This document shows, in pieces, positions 1 through 6,326 of a DNA stretch of 19,203 bases. Position numbers and translations under genes: made by a program. The DNA is from an uncultured Enterocloster sp. (GTDB lineage Bacteria > Bacillota > Clostridia > Lachnospirales > Lachnospiraceae): positions 1-19,203 of the forward strand of contig CALWMT010000017.1 of the NCBI GenBank assembly GCA_944382045.1. The letters run 5' to 3'. The notes beneath the pieces were generated by a model. The model did no database searches and had not been told where the DNA came from. It worked only from the letters and a program-made list of their open reading frames with translations. Position 1 is the stretch's first letter; each line of letters opens with the position of its first letter.

Positions 1-663
1 ATGTACGGCCTTTCCTATATCGCCCTGTCCAATGAATCCAGCGCCAATGAGAGCACAGTGGCCGGAAGCACAGTGAACCACCAGTATTCCAAGAGCTTCA
101 AATTTGAGATGGATTTTCACCGCTACAGGGAAAGGTATCTGCCGGGAAGCGCCTATTACTTCAGCCTTCTCAGGCCCTTAAGCGAATTCCAGATTGCGAA
201 ATATTTTGCCGGGCAGAAGCAGTACCACAGAGTGTTTCGAAGCTGCAACGCAGGCAGCAAGACGGATTCCTGGTGCGGCCGCTGCCCCAAGTGCCTGTTT
301 GTCTATCTGATCCTCTCTCCCTTTTTGGAGAGCCGTGAGGTGGAGGCCATATTCGGGAGAAATATGCTGGAGGATGTCTCCCTCCGGCCAACCCTGGAGC
401 AGCTCATAGGCATGCAGGAGGAGAAGCCCTTTGAGTGCGTGGGCAGCCGGGATGAGATAAATACGGCTGCGGTGCTTGCCATTGACCGGATGGAGCGGGA
501 GGGGAAGGCGCTTTCGGCGCTTTTGGCCTTTTATAAGGACAGCGGAATGTATGAAGCGTACAGGGCGGCCGGAGACCCGTTTTCCACATACTTTGACGAG
601 GAAAATCTGCTTCCCGGTCCATTAAAAGAACTGGTAAGGAAGGCCTGCGCCTCCCTGGAATAG
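1..663 (+). CDS. murL: UDP-MurNAc-L-Ala-L-Glu epimerase (MurL-type), 3' part only
   Basis: This is the last 220 residues of a cytoplasmic protein that continues upstream of the window; the ATG at base 1 is probably an internal methionine, since the family runs to roughly 450 residues. MurL inverts the glutamate of UDP-MurNAc-L-Ala-L-Glu to the D form for peptidoglycan synthesis. Visible family-like signatures are SNESSANE (residues 10-17), VNHQYSKSF (25-33), the FSLLRPLSE stretch (54-62) and a cysteine-rich FRSCN...WCGRCPKC block (C82, C92, C95, C98). The first block resembles a nucleotide-binding loop. The gene ends at a TAG that overlaps the ribosome binding site of the following MurD-family ligase, which fits the known murL/murD2 pairing. 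Recognition is from recalled family motifs, so the name is likely rather than proven. Confidence 0.75.
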   Translation: MYGLSYIALSNESSANESTVAGSTVNHQYSKSFKFEMDFHRYRERYLPGSAYYFSLLRPLSEFQIAKYFAGQKQYHRVFRSCNAGSKTDSWCGRCPKCLFVYLILSPFLESREVEAIFGRNMLEDVSLRPTLEQLIGMQEEKPFECVGSRDEINTAAVLAIDRMEREGKALSALLAFYKDSGMYEAYRAAGDPFSTYFDEENLLPGPLKELVRKACASLE

Positions 664-672
664 GAGATACCC

Positions 673-2079
673 TTGATTGAGAAGATAGAGCCCTGGGTTA
701 AGGGAAAAAAGGTATTGATTCTGGGCTTTGGACGGGAGGGAAAATCCACCTTCCGGCTGTTAAAGAAGCTCGGAATCTGCGAAAAAATAGATATTGCGGA
801 TATCGCATCCCCAAAGGAGTCTGTGGACGGGGATGCTTTGTGGATAAGCGGTCCGGACTATCAAAAATGTCTGGATAACTATGATGTGGTGTTCAAAAGC
901 CCGGGGATTGTGCTGGAGCGTCCCATAGGGGAATACCGCTGCCAGATTTTGTCCCAGACGGAGGTATTTGTCTCCTGCTTTAGGGACCAGATTATCGGCA
1001 TCACAGGGACCAAGGGGAAGAGTACAGTCACAACTCTGGTGTACCATCTGTTAAAGGAGAGCGGCATGGACGCCCTCCTTGTGGGAAATATCGGCATTCC
1101 CGCCTTTGACCACATAGAGGAGATAACGCCGGATACAAGGATTGTGTTCGAGCTCTCCTGCCATCAGCTGGAGTACATGACCGTGTCCCCCCACATAGGA
1201 GTTCTGCTGAACCTCCATGAGGAGCATTTGGACCATTATGGGACCATGGAGAAATATGTGGCTGCAAAGTACCACATTTTTTCCAGCCAGAGGCCGGAGG
1301 ATATTTTTATCTGCAGCACCCAGTGCCTGCCGCCGGAGGGGAGCTGCCCTTCCCGGCTGATTAAGGCCTCCTTTCTGGAGGAAAATATGGAGGAAGACAC
1401 CTCCTGCTGCAGTACGGAAAAGGGGCTGGACGCTAAGGACATACAGGTAGAGTGCGGGAACGGCCAGCCGGCTATACGCTTCGGCGGAAGCCTTTTTAGG
1501 ATTCCCAGCTCGGAAATCCGCCTGATGGGAAGCCACAATTATTTTGACATCGGCATTGCCTACGGGATCTGCCGCCTTCTGGGAATGACGGACGAGGCCT
1601 TTGCGGAGGGACTTAAGACCTATGTCCCCCTGCCCCATCGGCTCCAGTACCTGGGGGAGCGGGAGGGAATCCGATACTACGACGATTCCATTTCCACAAT
1701 CTGCGATACGACGATCCAGGCCCTGCACACCTTAAAGGATGTGGATACCGTGCTTATCGGCGGCATGGACCGGGGGATAGACTATGGGGAGCTCATCGAG
1801 TTTCTGTCGGAGAGCCCGGTTCCCCACATTATCCTGATGGAGGCCACGGGAAAACGGATTTATCAGGAAATCCACCGCTGCTACCCGGATTTTAAGGGAC
1901 GGGCCCGGCTGATACTTTCAGAGCACCTGGAGGACGCAGTGCGGCGGGCCAAGCAGCTGACCCGGCCGGGAAGAAGCTGTCTTTTGTCCCCGGCGGCTGC
2001 CAGCTACGGCATATTCAAAAACTTTGAGGAGCGGGGAGACGCCTTTGCCCGTTTGGCCCTGGGCGGCAGCAAAAAATGA
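673..2079 (+). CDS. murD2: MurD-family ligase, probably UDP-MurNAc-L-Ala--L-glutamate ligase (MurD2-type)
   Basis: An ATP-dependent Mur ligase of 468 residues that adds glutamate to UDP-MurNAc-L-Ala in the cytoplasm. The N-terminal Rossmann segment carries VLILGFGREGKST (14-26). The P-loop is GTKGKST (112-118). HEEHLDHYGTMEKYVAAK (182-199) holds the metal ligands and the lysine (K199) that is carbamylated in Mur ligases. GSHNYFD and YYDDSIST lie in the central and C-terminal domains. Canonical MurD reads DSKATN at the last site; the lysine is absent here (DDSIST), which I take as a sign of the MurD2 branch that uses L-Glu. The start is TTG at 673, chosen because AGGAG (662-666) sits 6 nt upstream and overlaps the murL stop. 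An ordinary D-Glu-adding MurD paralogue is the alternative; the adjacent murL argues against it. Confidence 0.75.
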   Translation: MIEKIEPWVKGKKVLILGFGREGKSTFRLLKKLGICEKIDIADIASPKESVDGDALWISGPDYQKCLDNYDVVFKSPGIVLERPIGEYRCQILSQTEVFVSCFRDQIIGITGTKGKSTVTTLVYHLLKESGMDALLVGNIGIPAFDHIEEITPDTRIVFELSCHQLEYMTVSPHIGVLLNLHEEHLDHYGTMEKYVAAKYHIFSSQRPEDIFICSTQCLPPEGSCPSRLIKASFLEENMEEDTSCCSTEKGLDAKDIQVECGNGQPAIRFGGSLFRIPSSEIRLMGSHNYFDIGIAYGICRLLGMTDEAFAEGLKTYVPLPHRLQYLGEREGIRYYDDSISTICDTTIQALHTLKDVDTVLIGGMDRGIDYGELIEFLSESPVPHIILMEATGKRIYQEIHRCYPDFKGRARLILSEHLEDAVRRAKQLTRPGRSCLLSPAAASYGIFKNFEERGDAFARLALGGSKK

Positions 2080-2131
2080 CAAAACACAAAAAAATCACAG
2101 TCTGTTAAGAATTTTATAAGCATTTTGGGGG

Positions 2132-2160
2132 TTGTGCGAACAATTAAAATACTGTACAAT
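2132..2160 (+). promoter_or_regulatory. Promoter of the marR-lipoprotein unit, with a dyad over the -35
   Basis: TTGTGC (2132-2137), a 17-bp spacer and TACAAT (2155-2160) form a good sigma-A-type promoter about 40 bp before the marR start. The -35 lies in a short dyad, TTGT-GCGA-ACAA (2132-2143), which could be an operator for autoregulation. The rest of the 120-bp gap after murD2 shows no terminator hairpin that I can see. Confidence 0.6.
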
Positions 2161-2199
2161 CAGTAGGAAGCTTTTAAATAAGAAAGAGAAGGGAGCAAC

Positions 2200-2643
2200 G
2201 TGGAGTCTTTCGAAGCGCTGAACGAAGTGATGGTGGCCCTATTCCGGGAGATCAATGAGGTGGAGGAGCGCTCCATCATTACCCAGGAATTCGGTGATAT
2301 CACCAATAACGATATGCATGTCATAGATGCCATCGGTATTGGAGAACCTAAGAATATGTCCTCCATAGCCAGAGAGCTGTCTGTCACCATGGGAACTCTG
2401 ACCATCGCGATGAACAGCCTGGTGAAGAAGGGATATGTGGTTCGTCAGCGGGGAAGGGCAGACCGCAGAGTGGTGTATATCTCCCTTTCTGAGAAGGGAA
2501 CGAAAGCATACCACCGCCATAAGAGGTTCCATGAGGACATGGTAAAGAACGCGGTGAAGGAATTGACAGAGGAAGAGCTTAAGGCTCTGCTTAAGGCGCT
2601 GAGAAGCTTGAGTTCCTGGGTGAAGAGCTTTGAAGAGCATTAA
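2200..2643 (+). CDS. MarR-family transcriptional regulator, FabT-like
   Basis: A 147-residue winged-helix regulator. The recognition region is MSSIARELSVTMGTLTIAMN (53-72) followed by LVKKGYV, and the wing holds RGRADRRVVYISLSEKG (84-100), the typical MarR DRR signature. The overall sequence, including the EMH/DMH-IDAIG-like stretch (39-47) and the HKRFHEDMV helix (107-115), resembles FabT, the repressor of fatty-acid synthesis genes in streptococci and relatives. No fab genes lie in the window, so the target is unknown. The start is GTG at 2200, preceded by AAGGGAG with a short 4-nt spacing. A lipoprotein gene follows 18 bp after the stop and is probably cotranscribed. MarR family is near certain; the FabT likeness is from memory. 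Confidence 0.85.
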   Translation: MESFEALNEVMVALFREINEVEERSIITQEFGDITNNDMHVIDAIGIGEPKNMSSIARELSVTMGTLTIAMNSLVKKGYVVRQRGRADRRVVYISLSEKGTKAYHRHKRFHEDMVKNAVKELTEEELKALLKALRSLSSWVKSFEEH

Positions 2644-2661
2644 AGGAGGCATTTATTTATT

Positions 2662-3231
2662 ATGAAGAAATGGATACTTGGCGTGATGGCGGCTTTGATG
2701 GCGGTTTCCCTGGCTGCATGTACGCCTACCCCTGAAAAACAGAAGGAGGAGGCTGTGGAAACCACAGCGGCTCAGCAGGATATAGTTCCTCAGAGCACCG
2801 GCGGTGCTTCCGATAAGGTTCCGGATCCCAATGTCGCACCGGTGGCAATCGTTTCTATATACCATAAGGGTGACGGAGACAGCATGGTGCAGGATATGGA
2901 TTCCTTGGAATCAGAGGAAATTGATGCCCAGATGCTTGTAAGCAAGCTGATGGATTACAATGTTTTGACGGACGGGACTATGGTTCAGACCTTTGCCATT
3001 GAAGAGGAGGGAGAGGAGCTCATAGGCACCCTGGATTTGAATCAGGCGGTCAGCGGAGAAGGCGTGTCCGATGCGATGCTCCTCACCGAGATCGGCAACA
3101 CCTTTATTGAGAACTTCGAGCTGAGCCAGTTAAAGATTACGGTGAACGGTGAGAATTATCAGGGTGAGACGATTCAGCAGGGGGACGATGATTATCTGAC
3201 CTATGTGGAAGACTATGATATGGTTGAATAA
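2662..3231 (+). CDS. Secreted lipoprotein with a GerMN-like domain
   Basis: A 189-residue lipoprotein. It has a signal peptide MKKWILGVMAALMAVSLAAC with lipobox L17-A18-A19-C20, so it should be anchored on the outer face of the membrane after lipidation at C20. A low-complexity linker (21-60, rich in E, Q, T and P) leads to a folded domain (about 62-170). Its pattern LVSKLMDYNVLTDGT...GTLDLNQAV...LLTEIGNTFIENFELSQLKITVNG resembles GerMN domains of germination and sporulation lipoproteins (strand, pointed Leu-Asp-Leu, helix with N-T, then V-x-V-N-G). The domain name is an inference from pattern. AAAGGAGG (2642-2649) overlaps the marR stop; the 12-nt spacing to the ATG is longer than usual. The C-terminal tail is acidic (DDDYLTYVEDYD). 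Confidence 0.75.
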   Translation: MKKWILGVMAALMAVSLAACTPTPEKQKEEAVETTAAQQDIVPQSTGGASDKVPDPNVAPVAIVSIYHKGDGDSMVQDMDSLESEEIDAQMLVSKLMDYNVLTDGTMVQTFAIEEEGEELIGTLDLNQAVSGEGVSDAMLLTEIGNTFIENFELSQLKITVNGENYQGETIQQGDDDYLTYVEDYDMVE

Positions 3232-3249
3232 TATGCAGTAAAAAGAAGG

Positions 3250-3305
3250 GCTTTCCTGAAGAGCAGCGAACAGCGGACTGCGCGGCTTTTCAGGGAGGCT
3301 TTTTT
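3250..3305 (+). terminator. Rho-independent terminator after the lipoprotein gene
   Basis: Arm GCTTTCCTGAA (3250-3260) pairs with TTCAGGGAGGC (3289-3299) through 11 pairs, two of them G-U wobbles. The loop is 28 nt and the stem is followed directly by six T (3300-3305), then GTATTTTT. Confidence 0.75.
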
Positions 3306-3331
3306 GTATTTTTAATGTACAAGGGAAAATA

Positions 3332-3360
3332 TTGCTTTTGCACTTTAATTAAGATAAAAT
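3332..3360 (+). promoter_or_regulatory. Candidate tetR promoter
   Basis: TTGCTT (3332-3337), a 17-bp spacer and TAAAAT (3355-3360) lie about 56 bp before the tetR start in AT-rich DNA. The palindromes seen upstream of the EamA gene are not present here, so direct autoregulation through that site is not indicated. Confidence 0.5.
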
Positions 3361-3416
3361 GAATATATATGAAAATTTATGTATAAGAAATCATTCAAAA
3401 TTGGAGTTGAAAAAAT

Positions 3417-4073
3417 ATGGACCGCAAGGAACGCTGCAAAATCAGGAAAAACGAAATTAAAAAGCAGTATATTGAATGTGCGGCAAAAATTCTTCGCAGC
3501 GAAGGGCAGGCAGCTGTCACCATACGAAATTTAGGAAGCCAGCTCGGCCACAACAGCGCAACGCTCTACAGCTATTTTAAAGATTTGGATGAGCTGATGA
3601 CGTACGTCGCCTTTAAATTCAGAAGAGAATACCTTCTGGAGCTTTCGAAGATGATTACCTCCGATATGAGCGCCACACAGCAGTATATTAAGCTGTATGA
3701 GATATACTGCGAATATTCATTTTCCTATCCCTATTTATTTTTAAACATGTACTTTGGCCCCTATTCCAAGCAGCTGAAAACCATATTCGATCAATATTAT
3801 GATCTCTTTCCGGAGGAGTACGTCGGTCAGGCAGATGTGGTGAATGTTCTTCTGTCCCAGGCGGACACATATAAAGGGGACCAGGAAGCGCTGATGTATC
3901 TGGCAAAGGATGGAGTAGTCAAGCAGGAGGAAATTGAGTTTTTATCCAAGGTGATCGTCCGCGTGCATGCCAGCTATATGTATGAGCTTCTGCATAATCC
4001 GGGCTTGAGCATCACCATTGCCCGAAAGGAATTCATGGATTATCTTCTGCATATCCTGCAGCTGGATTCATAA
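3417..4073 (+). CDS. TetR/AcrR-family transcriptional regulator
   Basis: A 218-residue one-domain regulator. The N-terminal helix-turn-helix is VTIRNLGSQLGHNSATLYSYF (about 34-54), followed by the usual KDLDEL entry into helix 4. The C-terminal ligand domain (about 65-215) is rich in aromatic residues (YCEYSFSYPYLFLNMYFGPY), and I cannot predict its ligand. GGAG (3403-3406) lies 10 nt before the ATG. The gene has its own promoter and a strong terminator. It lies just upstream of the exporter-hydrolase-transporter operon, whose promoter is bracketed by palindromes, so it is the obvious candidate local repressor. By eye the gene and its flanks are more AT-rich than the rest of the window, which could mean acquisition. 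TetR family is near certain; the target is inferred from position. Confidence 0.9.
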   Translation: MDRKERCKIRKNEIKKQYIECAAKILRSEGQAAVTIRNLGSQLGHNSATLYSYFKDLDELMTYVAFKFRREYLLELSKMITSDMSATQQYIKLYEIYCEYSFSYPYLFLNMYFGPYSKQLKTIFDQYYDLFPEEYVGQADVVNVLLSQADTYKGDQEALMYLAKDGVVKQEEIEFLSKVIVRVHASYMYELLHNPGLSITIARKEFMDYLLHILQLDS

Positions 4074-4078
4074 TTAAG

Positions 4079-4125
4079 AAGAATACGGTGAAGCGGAGCG
4101 CAATCCGGCTTCACCGTATTCTTTT
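4079..4125 (+). terminator. Strong terminator after tetR
   Basis: A perfect 16-bp inverted repeat: AAGAATACGGTGAAGC (4079-4094) and GCTTCACCGTATTCTT (4108-4123), with a 13-nt loop and a T-rich tail. It starts 5 bp after the tetR stop. The A-rich 5' flank could make it work in both directions. It separates tetR transcription from the next operon. Confidence 0.9.
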
Positions 4126-4134
4126 ATATAAATA

Positions 4135-4151
4135 TAATCATGATTAATCAT
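4135..4151. promoter_or_regulatory. Upstream operator candidate (overlapping palindromes)
   Basis: TAATCATGATTA (4135-4146) and ATGATTAATCAT (4140-4151) are two overlapping perfect 12-bp palindromes ending 3 bp before a -35 box. The 13-bp core ATAATCATGATTA (4134-4146) recurs with one mismatch at 4197-4209, exactly 63 bp downstream. This is a likely repressor site, probably for the adjacent TetR protein. Confidence 0.6.
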
Positions 4152-4154
4152 ATA

Positions 4155-4183
4155 TTGACAAGAAAAATCAGATAATATATAAT
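4155..4183 (+). promoter_or_regulatory. Exact-consensus promoter of the EamA-amidohydrolase-AbgT operon
   Basis: TTGACA (4155-4160), 17 bp, TATAAT (4178-4183): both hexamers and the spacing match the sigma-A consensus exactly. Transcription should start near 4190, leaving a leader of about 95 nt before the ATG at 4285. Palindromes on both sides suggest that a strong promoter is held down by a repressor. Confidence 0.8.
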
Positions 4184-4194
4184 TAATTTCAAAC

Positions 4195-4212
4195 ATATAG
4201 TCATGATTATAT
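4195..4212. promoter_or_regulatory. Downstream operator candidate
   Basis: ATATAGTCATGATTATAT is an 18-bp palindrome with a single mismatched pair (4200/4207). It covers the first transcribed bases of the operon and shares the core of the upstream site. Confidence 0.6.
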
Positions 4213-4284
4213 TAATCGCGGTTACACATATTTGACAAATCCGAGCAAATGATTAAAAAGGGGATTTGCCGTGGGAGAAACAAT

Positions 4285-5127
4285 ATGAAAAGGCTCTCAA
4301 ATTGTGGAGGCGTGCTGGTGTTTCTGGGTGCTCTGTTCTGGAGTCTCAACTCGCCGCTGGTGAAATATCTGTCCATTGACCCGCTGCTGATCATTCTGCT
4401 GCGGTCAGTGATTGCTGGAATTGTTCTTCTGCCGTTTCTGCGGCCGAAGCATTTAAATTGGAATCCTTGGATTTTGGTCTATTTGATTTCCTATGCCTGC
4501 CTGACGCTGGGAGTGGTGATATCTCTTTCTATGACTGCCGCCCCAATCGCCACCGGGATGCAGTACAGCTCTATTATATGGTTCTTTCTCTGTGACTTGT
4601 GGGCAGTCCGAAGAATTCGGATGAAGGCATTGATTCCGGCAGTGGTTGTTTTTACAGGCGTGGTGCTCTTTATGTGCTCTGGGGATGGACAGAGCTCTGA
4701 TCCTCTGGGAAATCTGATTGCTCTGACGGAGGGTGTATCCTTTGCCTTTCTAACGATCAGCTCTAGAAAATCCGCAGGCAGCAGCCCGGTGGGGCTTGTT
4801 GCGCTGGCAAACTGGTTTACGGCCCTGCTGGTCCTTCCGTTTATTCCCCAAATTGAAAGCCAGCTCTCCGCCATGTCTGCACAGGAGTGGGGGATTATGC
4901 TGATCCTTGGAACAGTCCAGGTGGGGCTGGGCTATACGTTTTATAATATGGGCGTGCTGAGAGTTTCCGCGCAGAGGGTCTCGATTATCGCGCTGTGGGA
5001 GGTGATTCTGGGAACTCTGTGGGTAATGCTTTTTCTGCATGAATATCCCAACCGGATGGTATGGATCGGGTTTGCAGTGATTCTGACAGGGATGGTTCTG
5101 GACGCCCTGTGGACAAAAGCAAAATAA
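4285..5127 (+). CDS. EamA/DMT-superfamily transporter
   Basis: A 280-residue integral membrane protein with about ten hydrophobic helices in two EamA repeats, as usual for drug/metabolite transporters that export amino acids or small metabolites. The first repeat begins GVLVFLGALFWSLNSPLVKYLS, with the family's FWG/FWS-like helix. The second contains GTVQVGLGYTFYNMGVLRVSA and the closing ALWEVILGTLWVMLFLHEYP...GFAVILTGMV, matching the family's typical end. The frame is open from an ATG at 4249, but GGGAG (4273-4277) is well placed 7 nt before the ATG at 4285 and the upstream ATG lacks a site, so 4285 is preferred. It is the first gene of an operon with the M20D hydrolase 18 bp downstream. The substrate is unknown; export of a cleavage product is a guess from context. 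Confidence 0.88.
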   Translation: MKRLSNCGGVLVFLGALFWSLNSPLVKYLSIDPLLIILLRSVIAGIVLLPFLRPKHLNWNPWILVYLISYACLTLGVVISLSMTAAPIATGMQYSSIIWFFLCDLWAVRRIRMKALIPAVVVFTGVVLFMCSGDGQSSDPLGNLIALTEGVSFAFLTISSRKSAGSSPVGLVALANWFTALLVLPFIPQIESQLSAMSAQEWGIMLILGTVQVGLGYTFYNMGVLRVSAQRVSIIALWEVILGTLWVMLFLHEYPNRMVWIGFAVILTGMVLDALWTKAK

Positions 5128-5145
5128 TCAAGAGGAGGTTATGAT

Positions 5146-6309
5146 ATGGGTGCAAGCTTAATAACAAAGGAACTGGAAGAATATCTGATCAAAATGAGAA
5201 GACACTTTCACCGCCATCCGGAGCTGTCGCTTCAGGAGGCGGAGACCGAGCGGCGGATATGCGAGGAGCTGGACCAGATGGGGATCCCGTGGGTACATAT
5301 CGACCCGCACAATGTAATTGGAATTCTGGAAGGAGAGCCCGGTGAAAAACGTCTTTGCATACGCGGGGATATTGATGCGCTGCCCATGCAGGAGCAGACG
5401 GATCTGGAATTCAAATCGGTGAATGATGGAGTTATGCATGCCTGCGGTCATGACGCGCACACCGCCATTACCCTGACAGCGGCAAAATATCTGGCAGAAC
5501 ATCACGAAGGCATGAGAGGAACCATCTATTTCGTATTTCAGGGGGCGGAGGAAATTGGAGACCACGGAGCATATGATGTGATGCCTTATCTGAGGGAGCA
5601 GGGGATCACGATGGCGCTGGGGATGCATACCTGGGAGCAGATGAAGAGCGGGACCATCTGTGTGGAGGAGGGACCCCGGGCGGCAGGTACGATTATGTTT
5701 GATATCACGGTCAAGGGCCGCGGATCACATGGCTCCAGGCCAGACCTGGGGGTTGATCCGATTCGGCCGGCGGCAAACATGATTGAAGCGATATCATCCA
5801 TCCCCTCCAATATGCATTATGCCCAGGATCCCCTTGTAGTGAATGTTGCGCGCATCAAGGCCGGGACTACAGCCAACAATGTGATTCCGGAAACTGCAAA
5901 TTTTGGAGGAACCATCCGCTATTTTAACCCGAAATCCGATCAGGAGCTGGTGGCTCTTATGAAACGCATTGTGGAGCATATCGCCGCGGCCTATGGAGCC
6001 TCGACTGACATCGAAACCACCTTCTCCTGTGAACCGGTTTTCAATTCGAAGGAGGCGGCAGAGGTTTCGGAGCGGGCAGTGCAGCAGATCGAGGGCCTGA
6101 CGATGGTTCATCACGATGCCGATGTGGGATCCGATGATTTTTATCTATATACAAAAGAATTTGGAGGCATGTATGCGCATCTGGGCACGGGCAATGGACG
6201 CCCGGACCAGTATGCCCAGCATCATCCCAAGTATCATGTGGATGAGGAGCCTTTAAAATATGGAGCAGAGTATTACGTTCGTTTCGCAAAGGAATATTTG
6301 GGATTTTAG
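5146..6309 (+). CDS. M20D-family amidohydrolase (N-acyl-amino-acid / aminobenzoyl-glutamate hydrolase type)
   Basis: A 387-residue cytoplasmic metallohydrolase that should cut the amide bond of N-acylated or aroylated amino acids. The usual length and domain order are present. The catalytic domain has RRHFHRHPEL (18-27), RGDIDALPMQE (73-83), the dimetal motif MHACGHDAHT (97-106; C100, H102), QGAEE (132-136; catalytic and ligand glutamates) and GMHTWEQ (159-165; H161). The dimerisation-domain signature is GRGSHGSRPD (191-200). The last metal histidine is in AQHHPKYH (357-364). All M20D metal ligands appear intact. AGAGGAGG (5131-5138) lies 7 nt before the ATG. The AbgT-type transporter follows 17 bp after the stop, and the E. 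coli abgAB-abgT grouping is a precedent. The acyl group is not predictable; peptidase-like use on other conjugates is possible. Confidence 0.9.
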   Translation: MGASLITKELEEYLIKMRRHFHRHPELSLQEAETERRICEELDQMGIPWVHIDPHNVIGILEGEPGEKRLCIRGDIDALPMQEQTDLEFKSVNDGVMHACGHDAHTAITLTAAKYLAEHHEGMRGTIYFVFQGAEEIGDHGAYDVMPYLREQGITMALGMHTWEQMKSGTICVEEGPRAAGTIMFDITVKGRGSHGSRPDLGVDPIRPAANMIEAISSIPSNMHYAQDPLVVNVARIKAGTTANNVIPETANFGGTIRYFNPKSDQELVALMKRIVEHIAAAYGASTDIETTFSCEPVFNSKEAAEVSERAVQQIEGLTMVHHDADVGSDDFYLYTKEFGGMYAHLGTGNGRPDQYAQHHPKYHVDEEPLKYGAEYYVRFAKEYLGF

Positions 6310-6326
6310 GAGCAGGGGGAAAGCAA

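Noticed and set aside
4232..4260. Second TTGACA upstream of the EamA gene
   Set aside because: No acceptable -10 lies 16-18 bp downstream, and the position would put the start inside the coding region; the consensus promoter at 4155 is far better.
4249..4284. Longer EamA protein starting at 4249
   Set aside because: There is no ribosome site before 4249, whereas GGGAG is well placed before 4285, where the hydrophobic EamA N-terminus begins.
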